NCBI GenBank assembly: GCA_903908065.1 | Contig: CAIVQO010000007.1 | Location: forward strand, 1-64,000 | Reading direction: 5' to 3' | DNA from: an uncultured beta proteobacterium | GTDB taxonomy: Bacteria > Pseudomonadota > Gammaproteobacteria > Burkholderiales > Rhodocyclaceae | Length of the DNA: 64,000 bases | Part shown: positions 40,092 through 48,217 of the stretch, piece by piece | Numbering within the stretch: position 1 is the stretch's first letter | Layout of the letters: every line of letters starts with the position of its first letter | Notes under the pieces: model-generated | Database searches by the model: none | The model's input: the letters and a program-made list of their open reading frames with translations, nothing else | Told to the model about the DNA's origin: nothing | Translations under genes and position numbers: made by a program

Positions 40092-41474
40092 ATGAGCCAG
40101 ATCCGTGTAGTGCTTGACCAAAACGAAATCCCGACCCACTGGTACAACATCGCGGCAGACCTGAAGAACCCGCCTTTCCCGCCCCTGGGCCCGGACGGCA
40201 ACCCGGTCGGCCCCGAGCAGATGTTGGCGATCTTCCCCGGCCCCATCCTCGAGCAGGAGATGTCGGCCGAACGCTGGATCCCGATCCCGGAAGAAGTGCG
40301 CCAGGCCTATGCGCTGTGGCGCCCGAGCCCGCTGTGTCGCGCCGAGCGCCTGGAAAAGATGCTGGGCACGCCGGCCAAGATCTTCTACAAGTACGAGGGC
40401 GTCTCGCCCGCCGGTTCGCACAAGCCGAACTCCGCCGTGCCGCAGGCCTACTTCAACAAGCTGGCCGGCACGCAACGCTTGGTCACCGAGACCGGCGCCG
40501 GCCAGTGGGGTTCCTCGCTCTCCTTCGCCGGCCAGCTGTTCGGCCTGCCGGTGCGGATCTACATGGTCAAGGTCAGCTACAACCAGAAACCCTACCGCCG
40601 CCTGATGATGCAGACCTGGGGCGGTGAAGTCTTCGCCAGCCCGACCATGAACACCAAGGCCGGCCGCGACATCCTGGCCAAGGACCCCGACAACCCCGGC
40701 AGCCTGGGCATCGCGATTTCCGAGGCGGTCGAGGAATGCGTGTCCACACCCGGCACCAAGTACGCACTGGGCTCGGTACTCAACCACGTGCTGCTGCACC
40801 AGACGGTGATCGGCCTCGAAGCCAAGAAGCAGTTCGAGAAGATCGGCGAATATCCCGACATGATGTTCGCGCCCTGCGGCGGCGGCTGCAACTTCGCCGG
40901 CGCGGTCTTCCCCTTCCTCGGCGATGCCGCGGCGGGCGACAAGCGCGCGCAGAAGATCCGCATGGTGGCGGTCGAGCCGGCCTCCTGCCCGACGCTGACC
41001 AAGGGCGTGTATGCCTACGACTTCGGCGACGCCACCGGCTACACGCCGCTGATGAAGATGTACACCCTGGGCCACGACTTCATGCCGCCCGGCATCCACG
41101 CCGGCGGCCTGCGCTACCACGGCGACAGCCCGCTGATCTCGCAGCTCTACCACGAGAAGCTGATCGAGGCGGTGGCCGTGCATCAGACCGCCACCTTCGA
41201 GGCCGGCGTCATGTTCGCTCGCGCCGAGGGCATCATCCCGGCGCCGGAATCGGCCCACGGCATCCGCGCCTGCATCGACGAGGCGCTGCGCTGCAAGGCC
41301 AGCGGCGAGCCGAAGACGCTGTTCTTCAACCTGTCCGGCCACGGCCATTTCGACATGGCCGCCTACCAGGACTATTTCGCCGGCAAGCTGGAGGACTACG
41401 AGTACCCCGAAGAGGCGATCAAGGCTTCGATGGCGAACCTGCCGAAGGTGGATTGGCCGCCGAAAGCCGCCTGA
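40092..41474 (+). CDS. TrpB2-like PLP enzyme (tryptophan synthase beta-like)
   Basis: 460 residues from ATG 40092 with GGAGGTG before it; the frame from 40029 is leader sequence. The long TrpB2 type rather than Trp[54 protein letters not shown] (PLP Lys in SHK), [28 protein letters not shown] (phosphate loop) and a C-terminal [11 protein letters not shown]. TrpB2 proteins join serine and indole without TrpA or act on other substrates. There is no trpA nearby and the context is aromatic catabolism, so a degradative or salvage role is possible (inference). Followed by a strong terminator. Confidence 0.9.
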   Translation: MSQIRVVLDQNEIPTHWYNIAADLKNPPFPPLGPDGNPVGPEQMLAIFPGPILEQEMSAERWIPIPEEVRQAYALWRPSPLCRAERLEKMLGTPAKIFYKYEGVSPAGSHKPNSAVPQAYFNKLAGTQRLVTETGAGQWGSSLSFAGQLFGLPVRIYMVKVSYNQKPYRRLMMQTWGGEVFASPTMNTKAGRDILAKDPDNPGSLGIAISEAVEECVSTPGTKYALGSVLNHVLLHQTVIGLEAKKQFEKIGEYPDMMFAPCGGGCNFAGAVFPFLGDAAAGDKRAQKIRMVAVEPASCPTLTKGVYAYDFGDATGYTPLMKMYTLGHDFMPPGIHAGGLRYHGDSPLISQLYHEKLIEAVAVHQTATFEAGVMFARAEGIIPAPESAHGIRACIDEALRCKASGEPKTLFFNLSGHGHFDMAAYQDYFAGKLEDYEYPEEAIKASMANLPKVDWPPKAA

Positions 41475-41496
41475 CCGCAATCGCAGGTCAAACATC

Positions 41497-41522
41497 AAGG
41501 GGGCGCAAGCCCCCTTTTTTTT
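41497..41522. terminator. Intrinsic terminator with GCAA tetraloop
   Basis: AAGGGGGC, loop GCAA, GCCCCCTT with a run of eight T from 41515. A textbook Rho-independent terminator for the TrpB2-like gene, 22 bases after its stop. It lies just beyond the end of the convergent flavin oxidoreductase gene (41528) and could stop its transcript too, though the T-run serves only the plus strand. Confidence 0.88.
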
Positions 41523-41527
41523 CGTGC

Positions 41528-42976
41528 CTACCAGTCCTTCGGCGCGACCAGCCGCCGCTTGCCGTCGCGGCTGCGGCCCAGGCCGGGCTCGTCGAGCGCG
41601 ACGCGGTCCCACAGCTGGCAGCTGACCTCCTTGTGCTTCTGGTCGAGGCCCTCGCAGTAGTTCTTGTATTCGCACTGATGCACGCTGCCACCACGGCCTT
41701 CGCGCAGCTTTTTCCACCAGCGCGGATCGGCGATGCTCTGGCGGGCGCTGCCGACGATGTCGGCGATGCCCTCGGCAAGCACCGCTTCCGCCTGCTCGAA
41801 ATTGTGGATGCCGCCGGCGGCCACTACCGGCGTCGCCAGGCCAGCCTCGCGCAGGGCGCGGCGGATGGCGCCCGTGGCGGCAAGATTGCGGCCGAAAGGC
41901 CCCTGCGCGTCGGACAGGTAGCCGGGCATGCACTCGTAGCCCGAGACCCCGGTATAGGGATAGACGGCCTCGCCCACCTTGGGCGGCTTGGCATCGTCGA
42001 ACTTGCCGCCGCGCGAGAAGGAAAGGAAATCCATGCCGGCGCGGGCAAGGCCCAGCGAGAAGTGAATCGCGTCGTCCAGGGTGCTGCCGCCGGCGATGCA
42101 CTCCTCGGCCAGCAGGCGGCAACCCACCGTCCAGCCGGCGCCGACTTCCGCGCGCACCGCGGCATACACCTCCAGCGGCAGGCGCAAGCGGGCGTCCAGT
42201 GCGCTGCCGTAGCCGTCGTCACGCGTGTTGGTGGCGGAAAGGAAGGAGGCCATGGTGTAGGCGTGGGCGTAGTGCAGTTCGACGCCGTCGAAGCCGGCCT
42301 CGCGTGCGCGCCGTGCCGCAGCGGCGAACAGCCCGGGCAGCACCTGCGGCAGGTCGCGGATGTGGGCCAGCGCGGTATCCGTCACGCGCTCGCGCGCGCC
42401 CTTGTGCAGCGCCTCCCATTCACGCGCGTCGAGCACGCCCTGCAGCGCGTCGTCGTCCAGGGCCTGCAGGCGCTCGCGCACGGCCTGGTCGGAAGCGCCC
42501 GACATGCCCAGCGCGTCGCGATGATGGTCCGTGATGCGCAGGAAGCGCTCGAGAAACTTCGCGCGCTCCGGGCGGCGCTTGACGGCAAGGAAGTCGATCA
42601 GCTGCACGTAGGCGCGCGTGCGGCCCTCGCTGTGCCTGCGTATGGCCTCGGTGACGCGGCGCAGGCCCTCGATGTAGCGGTCGTGGCCGATGCGCAGCAG
42701 CGGACCGCTGGGCACGTCGCGGATGCCTGTCGCCTCGATTACGATGCCGCCGGGCTGGCCGGAAGCGAGGCTGGCGTACCAGTCGACCACGGCATCGGTG
42801 ACATGGCCCTCCTCGTCGGCGCGCCAGGGCACCATGGCCGGCACCCAGGTGCGCGAGGACAGTTCCAGCGGGCCGTGATGGAGCGGGGAGAACAGGCGCG
42901 AGGCGGCAGCCTCCTCGCGCGTGGGAATTCGTCCTGGCGCGGCCTTGAAGGCGATGCGCTGTGGCGGATGCCACAT
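41528..42976 (-). CDS. Old yellow enzyme family NADH:flavin oxidoreductase
   Basis: 482 residues from ATG 42976 (MWHPPQRIAFKAAPGRIPT); the longer frame to 43213 is unsupported and no clear ribosome site is seen. TIM-barrel OYE features: SRLFSPLHHGPLELSSR (FMN start), ELHYAHAYTMASFLSATN and TRDDGYGSALDARLRL (substrate and FMN loops), VVAAGGIHNFEQAE and IVGSARQSIADPRW (phosphate site). A C-terminal Cys pattern (HQCEYKNYCEGLDQKHKEVSC) could be a small metal or cluster site. A reductase for an enoyl- or dearomatised CoA ester is likely from context; the substrate is not readable. Last gene of the minus-strand aryl-CoA operon. Confidence 0.85.
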   Translation of the reverse strand: MWHPPQRIAFKAAPGRIPTREEAAASRLFSPLHHGPLELSSRTWVPAMVPWRADEEGHVTDAVVDWYASLASGQPGGIVIEATGIRDVPSGPLLRIGHDRYIEGLRRVTEAIRRHSEGRTRAYVQLIDFLAVKRRPERAKFLERFLRITDHHRDALGMSGASDQAVRERLQALDDDALQGVLDAREWEALHKGARERVTDTALAHIRDLPQVLPGLFAAAARRAREAGFDGVELHYAHAYTMASFLSATNTRDDGYGSALDARLRLPLEVYAAVRAEVGAGWTVGCRLLAEECIAGGSTLDDAIHFSLGLARAGMDFLSFSRGGKFDDAKPPKVGEAVYPYTGVSGYECMPGYLSDAQGPFGRNLAATGAIRRALREAGLATPVVAAGGIHNFEQAEAVLAEGIADIVGSARQSIADPRWWKKLREGRGGSVHQCEYKNYCEGLDQKHKEVSCQLWDRVALDEPGLGRSRDGKRRLVAPKDW

Positions 42977-43015
42977 GGCTAGAGAAAGGTCGGCGCCGGT
43001 GACGCCCGAACGGAC

Positions 43016-43030
43016 GTCCCCTTGGGGGAC
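43016..43030. repeat. Short perfect hairpin in the gap before the flavin oxidoreductase gene
   Basis: GTCCCC, loop TTG, GGGGAC: 6-bp stem in the 67-bp gap between the zinc-ribbon and oxidoreductase genes. It could act as a processing or stability element in the operon mRNA. A diverged dispersed-repeat copy may lie next to it at 42984-43009. Confidence 0.35.
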
Positions 43031-43043
43031 AGGGCAGCGGTTG

Positions 43044-43235
43044 TCACCCGGCCGCCGGCGGCGCGTGCTTGGCGGCGAACTCGGTCGCCGCCTGCTGGAA
43101 TTCGGCGATTGCTTCCTCGCTGATCTCTTCGCCGCATTCGTAGCAATAGGCCTTGCCCTTGAGGCGGTCCACCCAGCGGCAGCCGCAATGGTCGCAGGCG
43201 AGTTCCGGTGCACCGCGCGGATTGATGAAGATCAT
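43044..43235 (-). CDS. Small zinc-ribbon protein
   Basis: 63 residues. MIFINPRGAPELACDHCG then CRWVDRLKGKAYCYECGEE give two CxxC knuckles (Cys 14/17 and 31/34, plus Cys 19), a rubredoxin- or zinc-ribbon-like fold, followed by an acidic helix (ISEEAIAEFQQAATEF). The start overlaps the stop of the upstream gene by 4 bp, so it is translated in series. Family not recognised. It may be an iron or zinc electron-transfer or adaptor protein of the flavin enzymes around it (inference). Confidence 0.7.
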   Translation of the reverse strand: MIFINPRGAPELACDHCGCRWVDRLKGKAYCYECGEEISEEAIAEFQQAATEFAAKHAPPAAG

Positions 43236-43699
43236 CGGCAGGCTCCGAGGAAGGCGAGTCCTAGCGATTCGAGGAAGTCCTCGTAGCCGGCATCCTGCAA
43301 CTGGGCCTTGTTCCTGAAGACGAAGAACATGATGTTGCCGCGGCGGATGGATTTCTTGATGGTGGTCAGCGCCTCGCCGGCGAGATCGGCGCGCGCGGCG
43401 GCCAGCGCCTCGGCGTCGGCCACCAGAAGCAAGTCGACTTTTGCCATGGCCATGCCGGAAAAGCGTTCGACCACCGCCTGCATGCCGCCGCCCTGCACCT
43501 GCCACGCCAGCATGTCCACCTCGGCAGCGCGTTGCACCCCCTCGAGGTGCTTGCCCGGCAGGATGCCCGAGGCTTCGCGCGAAACGATGCCGATGCGCGA
43601 ACCCTCGTCCATCGCGGCAAAGAGTTCGCGGTTGCGATCGAGCATCGCCTGCCAGTCCGCCATTTCACCGAAGCCGCCGAATTCCACGATCGCGTTCAT
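43232..43699 (-). CDS. Uncharacterised protein A, paralogue of the neighbouring gene
   Basis: 155 residues from ATG 43699 (MNAIVEFGGFGEMADWQAML). No signal peptide, no membrane segment. The C-terminal FVFRNKAQLQDAGYEDFLES then LGLAFLG lines up with FVLRQREELDASGVLEFIET then LELATPKH of the next gene upstream, so the two appear to be diverged duplicates. Other visible parts are SRIGIVSREASGILPG and AKVDLLLVADAEALAAAR. The family is not recognised. It sits between the second unknown gene (7 bp) and the zinc-ribbon gene (overlap). Confidence 0.68.
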   Translation of the reverse strand: MNAIVEFGGFGEMADWQAMLDRNRELFAAMDEGSRIGIVSREASGILPGKHLEGVQRAAEVDMLAWQVQGGGMQAVVERFSGMAMAKVDLLLVADAEALAAARADLAGEALTTIKKSIRRGNIMFFVFRNKAQLQDAGYEDFLESLGLAFLGACR

Positions 43700-43706
43700 G
43701 CCTGTC

Positions 43707-44090
43707 TCAATGTTTGGGTGTTGCCAGTTCCAGGGTTTCGATGAATTCCAGCACGCCGGAAGCGTCGAGTTCCTCGCGCTGGCGCAGAACGAAGGGCTTG
43801 ATGTCGAGCAGGCGCGCAAGGTGGGCCATGCACGCCGTGCCCTCAGCGTCGACTTTTGCGATGGCGGCGTCGTTCATCACCAGCAGCAGCCCCCAGTCGT
43901 CGGGATAGCGCCCGTCAAAGGGTACCGGCCCGATGGCGCGCTCGCGGCTACCCGGCCACCACAGCCAGGCCATGCCCTGCCGCGCCGCATAGGCATCGGC
44001 GCCGATGAATGCCACGGCGAGCGGCGCCCCATCGGCCGGCTCGACTTCGGGCAGGCGCGCGAGGATGCGTTGCCAGCGCTCATCGTCCAA
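43707..44090 (-). CDS. Uncharacterised protein B, paralogue of the neighbouring gene
   Basis: About 127 residues. Start uncertain: a TTG at 44090 (LDDERWQRILARLPEVEPAD) just after the RidA stop is my choice, with CTG 44096 possible. Visible parts: LAVAFIGADAYAARQGMAW, YPDDWGLLLVMNDAAIAKVD, and the C-terminal KPFVLRQREELDASG then VLEFIETLELATPKH, shared with protein A. No known domain recognised. Tight spacing to RidA and protein A places it in the aryl-CoA operon. Confidence 0.6.
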   Translation of the reverse strand: MDDERWQRILARLPEVEPADGAPLAVAFIGADAYAARQGMAWLWWPGSRERAIGPVPFDGRYPDDWGLLLVMNDAAIAKVDAEGTACMAHLARLLDIKPFVLRQREELDASGVLEFIETLELATPKH

Positions 44091-44092
44091 GT

Positions 44093-44494
44093 TCAGGCAT
44101 CCGGGATGACCGCCGTGGCCTCGATCTCGACCTTGGCGCCATTCTCGACGAAACCGGCGACCTGCACCGCCGTCATCGCCGCGTTGTAATGGCCGATCAG
44201 GCGGCGGAACACGGCGCCGAGTTCCTTCTGCTTGTCCCAGTATTCCTCTTTGCTGCCAAGGTACCAGGTCATGCGCACGATGTGCTCCGGCTTGGCGCCA
44301 GCCTCGGCGAGGATCGCCACGATGTTCTTCAGCGCCTGCTCGGCCTGGCTGACGATGTCGTCGCCGGGGAACTCGCATTTCTCGTCCCAGCCGACCTGGC
44401 CGGCGACGAAAATCATCTGCCCGCGCGCGGTGACGCCGTGGGCATAGCCCTTGGCCAGCGGCCAGCCGAGGGGAACGAGGGTCTTGGCTTTCAC
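44093..44494 (-). CDS. RidA (YjgF/UK114) family enamine/imine deaminase
   Basis: 133 residues from GTG 44494, which has AAGGAG 7 bases before it and overlaps the ligase stop by 4 bp. RidA pattern: LAKGYAHGVTARGQMIFVAG, QVGWDEKCEFPGDD, QAEQALKNIVAILAEAGAKP, and the late NAAMTAVQVAGFVENGAKVE with VEIEATAVIPDA. RidA proteins hydrolyse enamines and imines to ketones and ammonia. The Arg that binds carboxylates in standard RidA (in a CRA-like motif) is not evident here, so the substrate may differ, perhaps a CoA ester. Confidence 0.88.
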   Translation of the reverse strand: MKAKTLVPLGWPLAKGYAHGVTARGQMIFVAGQVGWDEKCEFPGDDIVSQAEQALKNIVAILAEAGAKPEHIVRMTWYLGSKEEYWDKQKELGAVFRRLIGHYNAAMTAVQVAGFVENGAKVEIEATAVIPDA

Positions 44495-46119
44495 TTGGCT
44501 TCTCCTTGTGCGGCCTCGCGCAGGCGGAAGCGCTGCAGCTTGCCGGTTTCGGTGCGCGGCAGGCTGGCGACGAACTCCACCTGGCGCGGGTACTTGTAAG
44601 GCGCGATGCTCTGCTTGACGAAGTCCTGCAATTCCTTGGCCGTCTCGGGGCCCGGCGCGTTGCCCGGCTTCAGCACGACAATGGCCTTCACCACCTGGCC
44701 GCGCTCGTCGTCCGGCACGCCGATCACGCCGCACTCGGCCACTTTGGGATGGCGCAGCAGCACGTCCTCGATCTCCGGCCCGGCGATGTTGTAACCCGCC
44801 GAGATGATCATGTCGTCGGTACGCGAGTGGTAGTGGAAGTATCCGTCCTCGTCCAGCGCGTACGCATCGCCGGTGAAGTTCCAGCCGCCCTGCACGTACT
44901 TGGCCTGGCGTTCGTCGTCCAGGTAGCGGCAGCCCGTGGGCCCCTTCACCGCCAGGCGGCCGATCTCGCCCGGCCGGGCCGGCTTGCCGGCATCGTCCAT
45001 GATGCAGGCGACGTAACCGGGGATCGCCCTGCCGGTGGCGCCGGGGCGCGATTCCTTTTCGTCGGCGGAGATGAAGATGTGCAGCATCTCGGTGGCGCCG
45101 ATGCCGTCGATGATCTCGATGCCGGTCGCCTCCTTCCACAGTGCGCGCGTCGCGGCGGGCAACGCCTCGCCGGCGGCGACGCACTTCTTCAGCCGGCTGC
45201 CGCGCAGCGGCGCGGCCAGCGCCGCCATGGCGCGATAGGAGGTCGGTGCGGTAAACACTACGGTGGTCTGGTAGGCGACGATGGCCTCGACCAGGGTCTG
45301 CGGCGTCAGCTGTTCCAGCAGCACGGTCGAGGCGCCGACGGCGAGCGGGAACAGCAGCAGGCCGCCGAGGCCGAAGGTAAAGGCTAGCGGCGGCGTGCCG
45401 ATGAAGATGTCGTCCGGGTTCGGCCGCAGCACGTAGGGCGGCCAGCAGACGCAGGAGGCCATCACGTCGCGGTGGAAGTGCATGGTCGCCTTGGGCTGGC
45501 CCGTGGTACCCGAGGTGAAGGCCAGGATGCAGGTGTCGTCGCGCCCGGTGTCGACATTGCTGAAGCTGGCGGGCTCGCGCGTCATTGCCGCTTCCAGCCC
45601 TTCCGGGCCGGGATCGTTGAACCACAGGATGTGCTTCAGTCCGGGCGATTCGGCAGCGGCGAGCTTGAGTTCCTCGGCCAGGCGCAGGTCGCACAAGGCA
45701 TGCGTTACCTGCGCCTTGGCTATCACGTGCTTGAGCTCCTTGGCGCGCAGCAGCGGCATGGTCGCCGTGGCGACAGCGCCGACTTTCATCACCGCGAACC
45801 AGCAGGCGGCCATCATCGGGTTGTTGGGCGCGCGTAGCAGCACGCGGTTGCCCGGCAGCACGCCGAGCCGGTTCACCAGGACGTTGGCGATGCGGTTGGC
45901 GCGCTCCTGCAGATCGGCGTAGGTCCAGCGCAAGCCCGGCGCCTGGATGCACAGGCGGTTGCCACGGCCTTCCGCGACGTGCTGGTCCAGCAGGGGCCAG
46001 CTGCAATTGAGCCGTTCCGGGAACTTCAGCTCCGGCAGTTCGAAGAGGAACTCCGGCTGCGCCTCGGGCGGCGGCAGATTGTCACGGGTGAAGGTATCGA
46101 CATGGGCACTGTAGGTCAC
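44491..46119 (-). CDS. Benzoate/2-aminobenzoate-CoA ligase
   Basis: 542 residues. ANL ligase of the benzoate-CoA type: LAFTSGTTGQPKATMHFHRD (P-loop), PPLAFTFGLGGLLLFPLAVG, GIGATEMLHIFISA, GWNFTGDAYALDEDGYFHYHSRTDD, SAGYNIAGPEIE and Lys in TETGKLQRFRL. The N-terminal part (FTRDNLPPPEAQPEFLFEL) and overall form resemble 2-aminobenzoate-CoA ligases of Azoarcus. Context (RidA, flavin monooxygenase, OYE reductases) supports an aminobenzoate or related hydroxybenzoate substrate (inference). A dispersed-repeat copy lies in the gene. Confidence 0.88.
   Translation of the reverse strand: MTYSAHVDTFTRDNLPPPEAQPEFLFELPELKFPERLNCSWPLLDQHVAEGRGNRLCIQAPGLRWTYADLQERANRIANVLVNRLGVLPGNRVLLRAPNNPMMAACWFAVMKVGAVATATMPLLRAKELKHVIAKAQVTHALCDLRLAEELKLAAAESPGLKHILWFNDPGPEGLEAAMTREPASFSNVDTGRDDTCILAFTSGTTGQPKATMHFHRDVMASCVCWPPYVLRPNPDDIFIGTPPLAFTFGLGGLLLFPLAVGASTVLLEQLTPQTLVEAIVAYQTTVVFTAPTSYRAMAALAAPLRGSRLKKCVAAGEALPAATRALWKEATGIEIIDGIGATEMLHIFISADEKESRPGATGRAIPGYVACIMDDAGKPARPGEIGRLAVKGPTGCRYLDDERQAKYVQGGWNFTGDAYALDEDGYFHYHSRTDDMIISAGYNIAGPEIEDVLLRHPKVAECGVIGVPDDERGQVVKAIVVLKPGNAPGPETAKELQDFVKQSIAPYKYPRQVEFVASLPRTETGKLQRFRLREAAQGEAK
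45762..45787 (+). repeat. Dispersed 26-bp repeat, copy within the aryl-CoA ligase gene
   Basis: TCGCCGT GG CGACAGCGCCGACTTTC, one difference from the consensus, antisense to the gene. Confidence 0.65.
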
Positions 46120-46141
46120 GCCTTCCTCCTTCTACAAGAGA

Positions 46142-48133
46142 TCAGATTCTCACACCGAGCTTGTAGCCTTCCTGGATCGCCGCGTCGAGGCCGCGCGGCA
46201 CCGTGGCGTCGCCGCCGCCGTGCAACTCATCGATCATCCACTGGAATTCATAGAACAGGTCGTGGTTTGCGCGGCGCGGGCTGGATACGATCACGTTTTC
46301 GCAGGGAATGAACTGCTCGCCGCCCTTGGCCGTCGCCACCGTCGCGCCCTCGGCCGTGACCTTGACCAGTTGCGCCGAGCAGACGGTCTTGATGCCGAGT
46401 TCGTCCACCCAGGCCGTATGACGCCACTTGAAGGTAGGCATGATGTCGCCGCCGACACGCTTTTCCTTTTCGACCACCGTCACTTCATGGCCGGCCTTTT
46501 GCAGGAACTCCGAAATCGTCAGGCCGATCATGCCGCCGCCGATCATCACCACGCGCTTGCCCACCGTCTTCATGCCGTGGGCCACTTCGAGAGCGTCGAT
46601 CAGCAGTTCGCTGCCCGGCATGTACTTGAAGGACTCGAGGTCGGTGCGGGCGCCAGCGGCGACGATGCAGGCATCGTATTCATGCAGCACGCTGCGCATG
46701 AACTTGGCGTTGGCCTCGGTGTTGAGCCGCACCTCGACGCCGAGCTTCTTCGCCATCACGCCGTAGTAGTCGATCACGCTTTGCAGGTCGGCCGGGCGCG
46801 CCAGGTCGTTGGCGGCATAGGCGGCGAGGTTGCCGCCAATCTTATCGGCCTTGTCGAATACGGTAACGCTGTGGCCGCGCTTCCTCGCAGTGATCGCCGC
46901 CTCCATGCCGGCCGGGCCGGCGCCGATCACCATCACGCGCTTCTTCTCGGTGGCCTCGGTGACGTGGTACTCGGGCTCGACCTCGTGGCCCAGCATCGGG
47001 TTCATGGTGCAGGTGTAGGGCAGATCGCGGAACAGGCGCGACAGGCAGTTGAGCGAGCCGATGCAGGGACGCACTTCCTCCATGCGGTCCTCGGCAGCCT
47101 TGTGGATCATCTCCGGGTCGGCCAGCAGCGGACGGCAGACTTCCCAGTAGTCGAAAATGTTATCGCGCACGCACTGGTCGGCCATTGCCGGGTCGGGTAG
47201 ACGGTTGCCGAAGGCGACCAGCACGTTGGGGAACATCTTCTTCGCCTTCTCGGAGAGGAAGTTCCAGTAACCGGGCGCGACGTCGCGGCCGAAGGAAGAC
47301 TCGGGCGCTTCCTGCCAGCCGACGGTGACCGAGATCATGTCCACGCCGCAGTCGACGGCCTGCTGCATCAGTTCGAAGGATTCGTCCTGGGTATTGCCGC
47401 CCCAGCGGTCCATCAGTTCGGCGCCGTTGAGGCGTACCGAGAGCGGGTTGTCGGGCGTGGCCTGCTTGATGGCGTCGATCAGTTCGCGCATGAAGCGGCC
47501 GCGGTTCTGCACCGAGCCGCCGTATTCATCGGTGCGCTGGTTGGTGAAGCGCGAGTTGAAGTTGGCCAGCAGGTAGCCCATGAAGCTGGTGATCTCGGTG
47601 GCGTCGAAGCCGGCGCGGATGGCGCGCTTGGCGGCGTCGGCATGCTGCTTGACGGTGACCGCGATCTGCTCCTTGGTCATTTCGCGCGGCGGGCGGAAGT
47701 GCGGCAGCGTCTGCGGCACTACCGAGGGCTGGATGCAGTAGCCGAGGTCGATGCCGCCGTAGCGGCCGGCGTGCAGGATCTGCTGCATGGCCATGGCGCC
47801 GGCATCGTGGATGTAGCGCGCAATCATCTCGAACTGCGGCAGGAACTTGTCGTCGTGGATCGCGACCTGGCGGAAATAGGCTTTGCCCTCGCCCCACGGG
47901 TCGGGATAGGCACCCTGGTTGGTGATCATGCCGCAGCCCGTGCCGGCGATCACGCGCACCCGCGCCAGCTCGCGCGGCGTGATGGTTCCGTCGCGGCCGT
48001 TGTAATTGGAGACGCAGCAGGCGCCGTACTTGATGCGGTTCTTGACGGTGTACTTGCCCACCGTTCCCGGCTTGAACAAATCCTTGAGCTTGGATTCCCC
48101 CGGTCGTGCCACGGCAATCGTTGTCACGTTCAT
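46142..48133 (-). CDS. OYE / FAD-NAD(P) oxidoreductase (2,4-dienoyl-CoA reductase-like)
   Basis: 663 residues from ATG 48133. AGGAGG ends one base before this ATG but seven before GTG 48127, so GTG may be the real start. N-terminal OYE barrel: KNRIKYGACCVSNYNGRDGT, QQILHAGRYGGIDL, SRFTNQRTDEYGGSVQNR. Linker to the cluster site: Cys 357, Ser 360, Cys 363, Cys 375 (PCIGSLNCLSRLF then YTCTMNP). C-terminal FAD/NAD domains: MVIGAGPAGMEAAITARKRG and VVMIGGGMIGLTISEFL. Same architecture as FadH and the naphthoyl-CoA reductases, but the second cluster cysteine is replaced by Ser and the spacing to the third is one shorter. Under the operator at 48178. Confidence 0.9.
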   Translation of the reverse strand: MNVTTIAVARPGESKLKDLFKPGTVGKYTVKNRIKYGACCVSNYNGRDGTITPRELARVRVIAGTGCGMITNQGAYPDPWGEGKAYFRQVAIHDDKFLPQFEMIARYIHDAGAMAMQQILHAGRYGGIDLGYCIQPSVVPQTLPHFRPPREMTKEQIAVTVKQHADAAKRAIRAGFDATEITSFMGYLLANFNSRFTNQRTDEYGGSVQNRGRFMRELIDAIKQATPDNPLSVRLNGAELMDRWGGNTQDESFELMQQAVDCGVDMISVTVGWQEAPESSFGRDVAPGYWNFLSEKAKKMFPNVLVAFGNRLPDPAMADQCVRDNIFDYWEVCRPLLADPEMIHKAAEDRMEEVRPCIGSLNCLSRLFRDLPYTCTMNPMLGHEVEPEYHVTEATEKKRVMVIGAGPAGMEAAITARKRGHSVTVFDKADKIGGNLAAYAANDLARPADLQSVIDYYGVMAKKLGVEVRLNTEANAKFMRSVLHEYDACIVAAGARTDLESFKYMPGSELLIDALEVAHGMKTVGKRVVMIGGGMIGLTISEFLQKAGHEVTVVEKEKRVGGDIMPTFKWRHTAWVDELGIKTVCSAQLVKVTAEGATVATAKGGEQFIPCENVIVSSPRRANHDLFYEFQWMIDELHGGGDATVPRGLDAAIQEGYKLGVRI

Positions 48134-48177
48134 TCCTCCTGATGGCCCGGCCAACGGCGGGCGTTGAATTTCTTATT

Positions 48178-48217
48178 GGATACTGTATACATTACGTGCA
48201 AACCATTGGAGCGTCAA
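48178..48217 (-). promoter_or_regulatory. Promoter with GTATAC-class operator for the aryl-CoA operon
   Basis: Minus strand: -35 TTGACG (48217-48212), 17-bp spacer, weak -10 TAATGT (48194-48189), then GTATAC A GTATCC (48190-48178) at the expected start. It overlaps the 3' end of the monooxygenase gene, so the operon from 48133 to 41528 can be transcribed on its own. Third member of the shared operator set. Confidence 0.6.

Noticed and set aside
42984-43009. Possible further copy of the dispersed repeat on the minus strand
   Set aside because: It needs an extra base and several changes to align, so it is not counted as a member.
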